Positions 25,821 through 37,244 of a stretch of DNA of 64,000 nt are shown here, piece after piece. The position numbers were made by a program, and so were the translations under genes. Positions within the stretch are counted from its first letter, which is position 1; every line of letters starts with the position of its first letter. The stretch covers positions 62,001-126,000 of the forward strand of contig NZ_NESJ01000015.1 in the NCBI RefSeq assembly GCF_003063645.1, given 5' to 3'. Under the pieces are notes generated by a model. It worked only from the letters and a program-made list of their open reading frames with translations, was not told where the DNA came from and searched no databases. Origin of the DNA: Limnohabitans sp. 2KL-51. GTDB taxonomy: Bacteria > Pseudomonadota > Gammaproteobacteria > Burkholderiales > Burkholderiaceae_C.

Positions 25821-26255
25821 ATGAACAGCCGACAAGCCACCGACAACCTGGCCACTTTTTTTGAAACCCTGTCGCCACGAAGCGTGGCGCAGCTGCACAC
25901 GATTTATGACGCGCAAGCCCGCTTCAAAGACCCCTTCAACGAGGTGCAGGGTTTAGCAGAGATTGAACGGATTTTTCAGCACATGTACGTGGCGTTGAAC
26001 CAGCCGCACTTTGTCGTGACCGGCCAGGTGGTGGACGGCGCACAGGCCTTTTTGACCTGGGAATTTCGCTTTCGCTTCAAGCGCTTTGACACCACCACCT
26101 TGCAAGCCGTGCGTGGTGCCAGCCATGTGGTGTTCAACGAGCAGGGTTTGGTGACCATGCACCGCGATTATTGGGATGCTGCCGAAGAGCTCTACGAAAA
26201 ACTGCCGGTTCTGGGCGGCGTGATGCGCTGGCTCAAAAAACGCGCCAATACCTGA
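25821..26255 (+). CDS. NTF2-like (SnoaL-type) protein
   Basis: 144 residues. FFETLSPRSVAQLHTIYDAQARFKDPFNEVQG is the usual first helix and strand of a nuclear-transport-factor-2 fold, and HRDYWDAAEELYEKLPVLGGVMRWLKKR closes it. Members are small cone-shaped binding proteins or isomerases. It is the last gene of the coupled operon that begins with glutathione peroxidase, 20 bases after the SDR. The ligand is unknown. Confidence 0.82.
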   Translation: MNSRQATDNLATFFETLSPRSVAQLHTIYDAQARFKDPFNEVQGLAEIERIFQHMYVALNQPHFVVTGQVVDGAQAFLTWEFRFRFKRFDTTTLQAVRGASHVVFNEQGLVTMHRDYWDAAEELYEKLPVLGGVMRWLKKRANT

Positions 26256-26286
26256 AGCCGTTCAACGGCCGGGCGACTCGGCGACC

Positions 26287-26976
26287 TCAGAACTCAAAAC
26301 CGCCTTGCCTGCGCACCGCCTCGGATGCGGGACCACTCAACAGGTCGGCCAAGAATTGAGCCTGCTGCAGGTTTTGCGTGTGGGTGCAAATGCCCAGCGT
26401 GTAGTCGGTGCTCAGCTCGAATTCGGCAGGCAGCACGGCGACCAGGTCCACCCCTTCGGTGTAGTTGATTTCGGTGACTTGCGTGCAGCCGATCAAGCCG
26501 CTTTCCGTGCTTTTGGCCATCTCGCCCATGGCCGTGGCACCGTTCGGAAAGGCACGAAATTGACCCCGCATGCTTTCATTGAGCCCCAAAGCCTTTAGCA
26601 CGTTCATGAAGTGGATGCCGGCTGTGGCTTTGTCTGGGTCTGGAAAGTAAATGCCCTTGGCTGCGCTGATGGCCGCATGCAGTTCGGCTCGGGTGCGCAC
26701 GGGCGGATGCGGCGTACCGCTGCGCACGGCCACGCCTGTTTTGACCAAGCCCAGCGATCGTGCACTGCCCGCCACCACATGACCTGAAGCGATCAGTTGC
26801 TCGATCAGGGGTTGCGTGAAAATCACCACATCGCAGGGCGCACCGGCCACCAATTTGTCGCGCATCATGCCCACCGCGCTGAAGGTGCCGTCGATGCGGC
26901 TGCCGGTGGCTTGTTCAAACTCGGCTTGGACGCCTTTGACCACGGCTGCGGCTGCGCCGCCACTCAATACATGCAT
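26287..26976 (-). CDS. ModA-like periplasmic-binding-fold protein without signal peptide
   Basis: 229 residues resembling molybdate-type ABC binding proteins (VLSGGAAAAVVKGVQAEFEQATG, GAPCDVVIFTQPLIEQL, GNATAMGEM-like and DYTLGICTHTQNLQQAQFLADLLSGP). The ATG at 26976 with GGAAAG upstream is preferred over a TTG at 27000. Neither start supplies an export signal, so the protein may be cytoplasmic, as is frequent for the orphan betaproteobacterial relatives. No ModB or ModC gene is near. The ligand is unknown. Confidence 0.78.
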   Translation of the reverse strand: MHVLSGGAAAAVVKGVQAEFEQATGSRIDGTFSAVGMMRDKLVAGAPCDVVIFTQPLIEQLIASGHVVAGSARSLGLVKTGVAVRSGTPHPPVRTRAELHAAISAAKGIYFPDPDKATAGIHFMNVLKALGLNESMRGQFRAFPNGATAMGEMAKSTESGLIGCTQVTEINYTEGVDLVAVLPAEFELSTDYTLGICTHTQNLQQAQFLADLLSGPASEAVRRQGGFEF

Positions 26977-27019
26977 GTTGTGCTTTCCATCAAGGGGCAA
27001 AAGTGGCCGTTGAAACGCT

Positions 27020-27988
27020 TCAGTCCGGCTTGGCGCCCGAGACTTTGACGATGTTGGCCCACTTGGCGATGTCAGCGTTCAGATACTGGTCAAATTCGGG
27101 CACGCTCATCGACATGGGCACCGCACCCTGCTTGGCCCAGGCGGCTTTCACTTCGGGGTTATTCACAATTTTGCGCACTTCGGCGTTGAGTTTGTTCACG
27201 ACATCGGCAGGGGTGCCTTTGGGGGCCATCAGGCCCAGCCAGATGGTGGCTTCGAATTTGGACACGGTCTCGGCCACGGTGGGAAGATCCTGCAGGTTTG
27301 CCGAGCGGGCCAGGCCTGTGCCTGCCAAAGCGCGAACCTTGCCATCGCGCGAGAGCGACGCCATGGTGGTTTCAGCGTCGAACATCACATCGACCTGGCC
27401 GCCCACGATGTCGGTGCGAGCGCCAGAGCTGCCTTTGTAGGGCACATGGGTCATGTCGATGCCCGCCATGAATTTGAACAACTCGCCCGCCATGTGGTAT
27501 GGCGTGCCGTTGCCCGAGGATGCGTAATTGATTTTTCCGGGCTTGGACTTGGCCAGCGCCACCAGCTCTCCCACCGTCTTGACAGGTACGGAGGGGTGCA
27601 CCACCAAGAGCAAGTTGGAGTAATTGACCGGCGCGATGCCCACAAAGTCCTTCATCAAGGCAAACGGTTTGGTCGAGATTAAGGACTCGTTCACGGTGTG
27701 CGTGTTCGACATCATCAGCAAGGTGTAGCCATCGGCCGCTGACTTGGCCACCAGATCGGTCCCGATGATCGAGCCTGCGCCGGGCTTGTTGTCGATCACA
27801 AAGGTCTGCTTGAGCTCTTCGCCCAAACGTTGCGCCATAAAGCGGGCGTAGTTGTCGGCGGGGCCACCTGCTGCAAAAGGCACCACGATTTTCACGGGAC
27901 GGTTGGGGAAGCTCTGCGCATGCACCAAGCCGCAGGCCAGTGCCAAAGTCAAGGCGGTGAATTTCAGGGTCTTATTCAAGTGGTTCAT
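27020..27988 (-). CDS. Bug-family substrate-binding protein
   Basis: 322 residues. The signal peptide LKFTALTLALACGLVHAQ is followed by SFPNRPVKIVVPFAAGGPADNYARFMAQRL and GAGSIIGTDLVAKSAADGYTLL, the Bug (TctC) signature. The ATG at 27988 has GGAG 8 bases upstream. It lies downstream of another Bug gene (28066-29040) and an FAH hydrolase gene in the same direction. The two Bug proteins differ substantially, so they are not a recent tandem duplication. Confidence 0.92.
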   Translation of the reverse strand: MNHLNKTLKFTALTLALACGLVHAQSFPNRPVKIVVPFAAGGPADNYARFMAQRLGEELKQTFVIDNKPGAGSIIGTDLVAKSAADGYTLLMMSNTHTVNESLISTKPFALMKDFVGIAPVNYSNLLLVVHPSVPVKTVGELVALAKSKPGKINYASSGNGTPYHMAGELFKFMAGIDMTHVPYKGSSGARTDIVGGQVDVMFDAETTMASLSRDGKVRALAGTGLARSANLQDLPTVAETVSKFEATIWLGLMAPKGTPADVVNKLNAEVRKIVNNPEVKAAWAKQGAVPMSMSVPEFDQYLNADIAKWANIVKVSGAKPD

Positions 27989-28065
27989 GGGGTGTCTCCG
28001 ATGGGTTGAATGGGAAAGCTTTGGGAAACGTTGGGTCAGGCTCGGGCCAAGTGAACCGCTTGGGG

Positions 28066-29040
28066 TCAATCGACCTTGCCGATGCGCTTGACCAAGGCGC
28101 TCATTTCTTTGCCGTCGGCCTGCACAAAGCGCTCGAACTCGGGCGCATCTTGGTACATGAAGGAGGTGCCAGCAGAAGTCAGTGCGGCCACTGCGCGTGC
28201 ATCTTGTGCCGCAAAGCGGGCCGCTTGTCGCAAAGCGTCCACCACAGCGGCAGGGGTGTCTGCCGGAACAAACATGCCCGCCCACTGCGAGTATTGGATC
28301 GGCACCCCCAACTCTTTGAAGCTGGGGACCTCGGGCATGCTGGTCAGGCGTCCATCGCCCCAGTGGGCCAGGGCGCGCAAGCGGCCTGAAGCGATGTGTT
28401 GTTTCACACTGGCAGGGCCAGTGGACAGTGCTTCAATTTGCCCGCCCAGCAAAGACAAGACAGCTGGGCCAGCACCCGTGTAGGGCACGTGCAGCATGAA
28501 GGTCGAGGTGGCAGCTTTGAGCTGCTCCATAGGCACATGCATGGTGCCGTAGTTGCCAGACGAACCGAAGCTGATGCGACCGGGGTTGGTCTTGGCGTAA
28601 GCGATGAAGTCAGCGTAGGTTTTCCATGGGCTGTCGGCACGCACCACCAGCACCGTGGGATCGGCCGTGAAGCGGGCCACGGGTTTGAGCTGATGTGTTT
28701 CGTAGAGAGGGGCACGCTTGAGGATTTTGTCGGCTTCTGGCAAGACCACTAAGGAGGACAAAGACATCAGCACCGTGTAGCCATCTCCTTTGGATTTGGC
28801 AACTTGTGCCATGCCAATGCCGCCACCTGCGCCGCCTTTGTTCTCCACCACGATGCTTTGCTTGAGGTGCCGCGACATGGCTTCTGCCACGGGACGCCCC
28901 ACCGTGTCGGCCACGCCACCGGGCGGAAAGGGCACCACCATGGTGATGGGTTTGGTCGGGTAGACCTGCGCCATGGCATTCAGGCCTGTGCAGGCCCATG
29001 CTGCGCACAGCGTGGCTGCCAAGAGTTGTCGCTTTTGCAT
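28066..29040 (-). CDS. Bug-family substrate-binding protein
   Basis: 324 residues. The signal peptide AATLCAAWACTGLNAMAQ precedes VYPTKPITMVVPFPPGGVADTVGRPVAEAM and GAGGGIGMAQVAKSKGDGYTVLM, the Bug signature. GAGGAG lies just before the ATG. Located between the FAH-family hydrolase gene and the second Bug gene; all three are probably one transcript running left from the divergent region at 29965-30258. The ligand is probably an organic acid but cannot be named. Confidence 0.92.
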   Translation of the reverse strand: MQKRQLLAATLCAAWACTGLNAMAQVYPTKPITMVVPFPPGGVADTVGRPVAEAMSRHLKQSIVVENKGGAGGGIGMAQVAKSKGDGYTVLMSLSSLVVLPEADKILKRAPLYETHQLKPVARFTADPTVLVVRADSPWKTYADFIAYAKTNPGRISFGSSGNYGTMHVPMEQLKAATSTFMLHVPYTGAGPAVLSLLGGQIEALSTGPASVKQHIASGRLRALAHWGDGRLTSMPEVPSFKELGVPIQYSQWAGMFVPADTPAAVVDALRQAARFAAQDARAVAALTSAGTSFMYQDAPEFERFVQADGKEMSALVKRIGKVD

Positions 29041-29091
29041 GTCTTGTCTCCTCGGTTTGGGTTGGTGTGCACCTGTCCGCGTGAGGTGTTT

Positions 29092-29964
29092 TTAAACGAA
29101 ACGGTTTTCGATGTGGCCCACGCCATCGATTTCGACCCGGATCACATCGCCCTTGGCGATGTAGCGCGGTGGGTTCAGGCCCATGCCCACGCCAGCCGGT
29201 GTGCCCGTGGCGATGATGTCGCCAGGGTAGAGCGTGATGCCTCGGGAGATGGTTTCGATCAGGGTGGGGATGTCGAAAATCATGTTCTCAGTGGGGCCGT
29301 CCTGTCGCAACTCGCCATTGACCCAGCAGCGCACCCGGGTGTTGCGGCCGTCGATTTCGTCGGCGGTCACGATCCAAGGGCCCATGGGGCAAAAGGTGTC
29401 AAACGACTTGCCCATGTCCCATTGTTGGTGGCGCATCTGCACGTCGCGGGCGGTCACGTCGTTGACCACGGTGTAGCCAAACACATGCTTCATGGCGTCG
29501 GCCTGGCTGATGTTCTTGCCACCTTGGCCAATGATCACGGCCAGTTCGGCTTCGTAGTCGATTTGCTCGGACACGTTGGCGCCGGGCAGATGCACATCGT
29601 CGGTCGGGCCCACCACGCATTCGGGCACTTTGGTGAACACGATGGGCCAGGCCTTGGTGTCGGTGTTGCTGTCCTTGAAGACCGACGCCTGCAGTTCTTT
29701 GGCGTGCGCATGGTAGTTGCGGCCCACGCACCACACGTTGCGGCGGGGCAAGGGCAAGGGCGATTCGAGTTTCACCGAGGACATGGCCAGCGCTGCATCC
29801 GCCAGGGCAGGCAGGGGCTGGCCGGCAACCAGGGCATCAATGATGGGCTGTGCCCCGCGTTGGGCTTGTGATTCGCTCAGGGCAAAAGGCGTGACCAGCA
29901 GGCCGTCGGCCGAAACTTGGCCGACATGGCGTTTTCCGTGGTGAGCAAATGTGGCGATGCGCAA
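29092..29964 (-). CDS. Fumarylacetoacetate hydrolase family protein
   Basis: 290 residues. The metal-dependent hydrolase/hydratase core shows VGRNYHAHAKEL, the metal ligands in DYEAELAVIIGQGGKN, and MGPWIVTADEI, with the C-terminal YPGDIIATGTPAGVGMG. Family members cleave or hydrate beta-diketo or 2-keto acids. The start is a TTG at 29964: AGGAG lies 6 bases upstream and the family N-terminus (RIATFAHHG) begins there. First gene of a left-running catabolic unit with two Bug receptors and a divergent FCD regulator. Confidence 0.88.
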   Translation of the reverse strand: MRIATFAHHGKRHVGQVSADGLLVTPFALSESQAQRGAQPIIDALVAGQPLPALADAALAMSSVKLESPLPLPRRNVWCVGRNYHAHAKELQASVFKDSNTDTKAWPIVFTKVPECVVGPTDDVHLPGANVSEQIDYEAELAVIIGQGGKNISQADAMKHVFGYTVVNDVTARDVQMRHQQWDMGKSFDTFCPMGPWIVTADEIDGRNTRVRCWVNGELRQDGPTENMIFDIPTLIETISRGITLYPGDIIATGTPAGVGMGLNPPRYIAKGDVIRVEIDGVGHIENRFV

Positions 29965-30258
29965 AATTCTTCTCCTGGGGCGTGTAACAAATTCGGGCTT
30001 GTTCAATAAAAAAGGTTGCAGTGCAACCAATGCAAACCATCATACGGAGTCAGGCTGACTGGTCAAGACCCATACCGGACAATTTGCATGAGGGTTTTTA
30101 CGGGGTGATGTCGGTTTTGCATAGGCACTTCCCCCCAGCAATCATGACATTTGTGGGTTTTATGCCTTGTGCACGAGGGAGTCAGGCGGGTGCTACCAAA
30201 GGCTTTCAAGGCGGAGGTTAAATTGGTATGATTTGGTTTTTCCCCATCAACCCACAAC
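29965..30258. promoter_or_regulatory. Divergent control region between FAH-family and GntR/FCD genes
   Basis: The longest gene-free stretch of the window. It contains GGTATGATTTGG at 30225-30236 and an inverted relative GTATGATGGTTTG (minus strand, about 30033-30045), which could be paired operator half-sites for the FCD regulator, and an AT-rich part near each gene start. I see no small gene or hairpin terminator in it. Confidence 0.35.
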
Positions 30259-30945
30259 GTGGACTCCTCTTACCTCTTTCGCGCCACCTTGCTTGACCAG
30301 TTGCACAGCGGCCAGTGGCAGGCTGGTGAGCGCTTGCCGACCGAGCGTGCGTTTGTTGAGCAATACCAGATCAGCCGCAGCACTGTGCGCAAGGTGCTGG
30401 CCGACATGAAGGCCCAAGGGCTGATCGCCCAGACCGTGGGCAGTGGCACTTATGTCACCGACAAGGCGATGGTCGCTGTCAGTTCGAAAAAGACCACGGC
30501 GGTTAATGCGCCCGATGCCACCTGGCACACCAGTCCGGCCGAACTCATGGAGGCGCGCATGGCCCTGGAACCCGCCATCATCGAGATGGTGATTGGCAAC
30601 GCTACCCTGGCCGATTTTGAGCAAATGGACAATTGCTGCACACACGCCGAAGCGGCGATCAGTGTTGAAGAGTTCGAGGTCTGGGATGGCATGTTTCACG
30701 AAATCATTGCCCGTGCCGCACACAATGCCTTTGTGGCCCGTTTGTTCAAGCTCATGAACCAGGCCCGCGCCCAAGGGGAGTGGGGCATGTTGAAAAAACG
30801 CAGCCTCACGCCCGAGCGGCGGTTGACTTACCAGTCAGAACACCGCGCTTTGCTGCAGGCCATCAAGGCCCGCGACCCGGTGCTGGCCAAGTCCTTGTCC
30901 ACGGAGCATTTGGTCCATGTGCGGCGCAATTTGTTGAATTACTGA
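30259..30945 (+). CDS. GntR-family (FadR/FCD) transcriptional regulator
   Basis: 228 residues. The N-terminal winged helix (LLDQLHSGQWQAGERLPTERAFVEQYQISRSTVRKVLADMKAQGLIAQTVGSGTYV) is followed by an all-helical FCD ligand domain with EARMALEPAIIEMVI, DGMFHEIIARAAHN and the late HRALLQAIKARD. Starts with GTG at 30259. Divergent from the FAH/Bug gene set, which it probably represses until a carboxylate ligand is present; ligand unknown. Confidence 0.9.
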   Translation: MDSSYLFRATLLDQLHSGQWQAGERLPTERAFVEQYQISRSTVRKVLADMKAQGLIAQTVGSGTYVTDKAMVAVSSKKTTAVNAPDATWHTSPAELMEARMALEPAIIEMVIGNATLADFEQMDNCCTHAEAAISVEEFEVWDGMFHEIIARAAHNAFVARLFKLMNQARAQGEWGMLKKRSLTPERRLTYQSEHRALLQAIKARDPVLAKSLSTEHLVHVRRNLLNY

Positions 30946-30973
30946 ATGGCACACCCTGTGGGCTACAGCGTCA

Positions 30974-33145
<2,172 letters not shown>

Positions 33146-33175
33146 GGTTTCAACGAAGACAGTCTTTACATTGCT

Positions 33176-33243
33176 TGTCACCCCGGACTGATCAGGGGTC
33201 CATCTTTTCCCGCCATGGATGCCGGATCCAGTCCGGCATGACA
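33176..33243. repeat. Inverted-repeat element after purB
   Basis: TGTCACCCCGGACTGATC at the left end and GATCCAGTCCGGCATGACA at the right end are imperfect inverted copies, giving a 68-base element. The same ends (GTCA-CCGGACTTGATC style) occur in a widespread proteobacterial repeat family. It may also act as a terminator-like stem for purB. Confidence 0.65.
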
Positions 33244-33269
33244 GATGCAGGCGCAAACTCAAGAAGCCC

Positions 33270-33830
33270 ATGGCACTCAAATCCACCATCTACAAAGCCA
33301 ATCTGTCGATCGCCGACATCGATCACAGCTATTACGAAGACCACCAGCTCACACTGGCGCGTCACCCCAGCGAGACCGACGAGCGCATGATGATCCGCTT
33401 GCTGGCGCTGGCCATCAACGCTTACAAGCTGCAGGCCGTGTGCAACGGCGACGGCAAGCTGGCCTTTGGTGCGGGCTTGTCGGACCCGGACGACCCGGAC
33501 TGCAGCCTGCGTGACTTCACGGGTCGGACACGCATGTGGATCGAAGTCGGCCAGCCCGAAGACAAGCCCATCATGAAAGCTTGCCAAAAGGCCGATGAGG
33601 TGCTGCTGTATTGCTTTAACCATGCAGCCGAAGTCTGGTGGAAAGGCATCGAGACCAAATTGACGCGCTTAGACAAGCTTCAAGTCTGGCGTGTGCCGAC
33701 TGAGGGCTCCCAAGAATTGGCCAAGCTGGCTGAGCGCAGCATGCAGCTGCAAGCCACCCTTCAAGAAGGCAGCGTGACCTTCAGCAGCGACAAAGGCAGC
33801 GTGCACATTGAGTTGATCCGCTGGAAATAA
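33270..33830 (+). CDS. yaeQ: YaeQ family protein
   Basis: 186 residues. The conserved YaeQ blocks are present: ALKSTIYKANLSIADIDHSYYEDHQLTLARHPSETDERMMIRLLALAINA, then GLSDPDDPDCSLRDFTGRTRMWIEVGQP and FNHAAEVWWKG. The fold is PD-(D/E)XK nuclease-like and the molecular role remains unclear. The ATG at 33270 is used; an upstream ATG at 33219 lies in the repeat region. Confidence 0.93.
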   Translation: MALKSTIYKANLSIADIDHSYYEDHQLTLARHPSETDERMMIRLLALAINAYKLQAVCNGDGKLAFGAGLSDPDDPDCSLRDFTGRTRMWIEVGQPEDKPIMKACQKADEVLLYCFNHAAEVWWKGIETKLTRLDKLQVWRVPTEGSQELAKLAERSMQLQATLQEGSVTFSSDKGSVHIELIRWK

Positions 33831-33855
33831 GCGCAGATCGGGTGCAGCGTTAGGC

Positions 33856-34779
33856 TCACAAACCCAGCATCAGTTCGATGTTTTGCACGGCCGCGCCGCT
33901 GGCGCCTTTGCCCAGGTTGTCCAATCGGGCGATCACCACGGCATGCCGTGCCTCTTCATTGGCAAATACCCGAATTTCCAGTTTGTTGGTGTTGTTCAGG
34001 GCGGTGGCGTCCAGTTTGGCGTCGGCCGTGGCGGGCAGCACACTCACCCAGCCGCCTGCAGCCTGGCTAACCGCGTAGTGCGCCTGCAAGGCCGCGTGCA
34101 GGTCTGCGCCCGTGGGCTTGCCCGGTAAGCTGTCCAGATGCAGTGGCAGTTGCACCAACATGCCTTGGCGGAAATTGCCTACGGCGGGCACAAACAAGGG
34201 CCGCATTGTCAGTCCGGTGTAGTGCATGATTTCGGGGATGTGCTTGTGCTTGAGGCCCAGGGCATAAGCCTCAAATAAAGGAGCCCGGCCTGCTTCGAAG
34301 TCTTCGATCATGCTGCGGCCGCCGCCGGAGTAACCACTCACGGATGGCAAGCACACTGGAAAATCTGGCGGCAGTAAGCCCGCGTCGATCAAGGGCCGCA
34401 AGATGGCGATCGCACCCGTGGCATAGCAGCCGGGGTTGGCCACGCGCTGGGCCTGGCGTACGGCGGCGGCCTGATCGGCAGCCAGTTCGGGAAAGCCGAA
34501 CACCCATTCAGGGTGGCAACGGTGCGCGGTGGAGGCGTCCACAATGCGCGGTTTTTGACCCGGCAAGCGGTCAATCATGGCCACCGATTCGATGGCCGCA
34601 TCGTCGTGCAGACACAACACCACCAAATCGGCGGCGGCCATCAGCTCCTGCTTGGCTTCGGGGTCTTTGCGGCGTGCCGGAGCGATGCTGAGCACTTCGA
34701 TCTGGGCCATCGAAGCCAGGCGCTCGCGAATTTGCAAGCCCGTTGTTCCTGCTTCGCCATCGATGAAAATTTTAGCCAT
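33856..34779 (-). CDS. argC: N-acetyl-gamma-glutamyl-phosphate reductase, type 2
   Basis: 307 residues, the short (AGPR type 2) form. NADPH-dependent reduction in arginine synthesis. [21 protein letters not shown] is the nucleotide-binding start, [11 protein letters not shown] holds the catalytic Cys, and the C-terminal half contains [13 protein letters not shown] with a conserved His. Monocistronic, convergent with yaeQ and divergent from sucC. Confidence 0.95.
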   Translation of the reverse strand: MAKIFIDGEAGTTGLQIRERLASMAQIEVLSIAPARRKDPEAKQELMAAADLVVLCLHDDAAIESVAMIDRLPGQKPRIVDASTAHRCHPEWVFGFPELAADQAAAVRQAQRVANPGCYATGAIAILRPLIDAGLLPPDFPVCLPSVSGYSGGGRSMIEDFEAGRAPLFEAYALGLKHKHIPEIMHYTGLTMRPLFVPAVGNFRQGMLVQLPLHLDSLPGKPTGADLHAALQAHYAVSQAAGGWVSVLPATADAKLDATALNNTNKLEIRVFANEEARHAVVIARLDNLGKGASGAAVQNIELMLGL

Positions 34780-34963
34780 AGGTAATACTTTCTAAAGGGT
34801 TCTGGCGCAGTGCGTCAAGCCTATGTAAGAAGCGAGGCCCAGTATTGGTGCATTGCAGCATGATACAGTCGCACGCTGAAGTGTCCAGAGCCTGCTGGAG
34901 GGCCTACTTGATTGAAGGACTGCAGCGGACCGGTCGAATTCCACCCCTCTGAGAGAAGACCTC

Positions 34964-36124
<1,161 letters not shown>

Positions 36125-36128
36125 ATGT

Positions 36129-36169
36129 CTTTGTGGGACAGATCTTCAGCTCTGTCCCCAACTGATTAA
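36129..36169 (+). repeat. Tandem hairpin repeat, unit 1 (sucC-sucD gap)
   Basis: 41-base unit whose GGGACAG (36135-36141) pairs with CTGTCCC (36152-36158), giving a 7-bp stem with a 10-base loop. Unit 2 follows directly and matches at 37 of 41 positions. Both lie between the sucC stop and the sucD start, so they are transcribed within the operon. Confidence 0.85.
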
Positions 36170-36210
36170 CTTTGCGGGACAGATCTTGAGCGCTGTCCCC
36201 AACTGATTAG
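36170..36210 (+). repeat. Tandem hairpin repeat, unit 2 (sucC-sucD gap)
   Basis: Second copy of the 41-base unit; GGGACAG (36176-36182) pairs with CTGTCCC (36193-36199). No T-run follows, so it is not a simple rho-independent terminator. It ends 8 bases before the sucD ATG, close to the ribosome binding site. Confidence 0.85.
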
Positions 36211-36218
36211 GAACAAAC

Positions 36219-37115
36219 ATGTCCATCTACATCAACAAAGACACCAAAGTCATCACCCAAGGCATCACCGGCAAAACCGGTCAGTTCCACACTGAGAAGT
36301 GCCAGGAATACGCGAACGGCAAGAACTGCTTCGTCGCGGGTGTGAACCCCAAGAAGGCGGGCGAGTCCATCTTCAACATCCCGATCTACGCATCGGTCAA
36401 AGAAGCCGCCACTCAAACTGGCGCGACCGTGTCCGTGATCTACGTGCCCCCAGCAGGCGCAGCCGCTGCCATCTGGGAAGCCGTAGAAGCCGACCTGGAC
36501 ATGGCGATTTGCATCACCGAAGGCATTCCAGTGCGTGACATGCTCGAAGTGCGCAACAAGATGAAGGCCAAGGAAGCCGCTGGCGGCAAGCGCACGCTGC
36601 TGCTGGGCCCCAACTGCCCAGGTCTGATCACCCCCGACGAAATCAAGATCGGCATCATGCCCGGTCACATCCACCGCAAAGGCCGCATTGGCGTGGTGTC
36701 CCGTTCGGGCACTTTGACCTATGAAGCCGTGGCCATGTTGACCGAAGTGGGCCTGGGCCAGTCCAGCGCCGTCGGTATCGGTGGCGACCCGATCAACGGT
36801 TTGAAGCACATCGACGTGATGAAGGCTTTCAACGATGATCCAGATACCGACGCCGTCATCATGATCGGTGAAATCGGCGGTCCAGACGAAGCCGAAGCCG
36901 CCATGTGGTGCAAGGCCAACATGAAAAAGCCCGTGGTCGGCTTCATCGCCGGTGTGACAGCCCCTCCCGGCAAGCGCATGGGCCACGCCGGTGCCTTGAT
37001 CTCCGGCGGTGCCGACACGGCCGACGCCAAGCTGGCCATCATGGAAGAGTGCGGCTTCATCGTCACACGCAACCCGTCTGAACTGGGCAAACTGCTCAAG
37101 GCTCAGCTGAAGTAA
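36219..37115 (+). CDS. sucD: Succinate-CoA ligase subunit alpha
   Basis: 298 residues, full length. CoA-binding Rossmann start SIYINKDTKVITQGITGKTGQFHTEKC, GPNCPGLITP in the CoA site, and the phospho-His region GKRMGHAGALISGGADTADAKL carrying the active-site His. Forms the SucCD complex with the upstream gene product. The ribosome binding site AGGAAC overlaps the end of the second tandem repeat. Confidence 0.98.
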   Translation: MSIYINKDTKVITQGITGKTGQFHTEKCQEYANGKNCFVAGVNPKKAGESIFNIPIYASVKEAATQTGATVSVIYVPPAGAAAAIWEAVEADLDMAICITEGIPVRDMLEVRNKMKAKEAAGGKRTLLLGPNCPGLITPDEIKIGIMPGHIHRKGRIGVVSRSGTLTYEAVAMLTEVGLGQSSAVGIGGDPINGLKHIDVMKAFNDDPDTDAVIMIGEIGGPDEAEAAMWCKANMKKPVVGFIAGVTAPPGKRMGHAGALISGGADTADAKLAIMEECGFIVTRNPSELGKLLKAQLK

Positions 37116-37160
37116 ACTGCCAGCCGCCTCCGTGCGGCTGTGGTTTGCCACAATACCGAA

Positions 37161-37199
37161 GCCGGATGTCCTGCAGGACAATCCGGTTTTCCGTTTTTT
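37161..37199 (+). terminator. Rho-independent terminator after sucD
   Basis: CCGGAT-GTCCTGCAGGAC-A-ATCCGG forms a strong stem, followed by TTTTCCGTTTTTT. It closes the sucCD operon before terC. A shorter G+C-rich stem (AGCCGC/GCGGCT, about 37121-37139) lies just upstream. Confidence 0.8.
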
Positions 37200-37244
37200 G
37201 AACTCATGTTTCACTGGCCTTGTGCCTGTGACAAAAGGAACGCC

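Noticed and set aside
27020-29040. Recent tandem duplication of the Bug receptor gene
   Set aside because: The two proteins share only family motifs and differ throughout, so they are separate paralogues.
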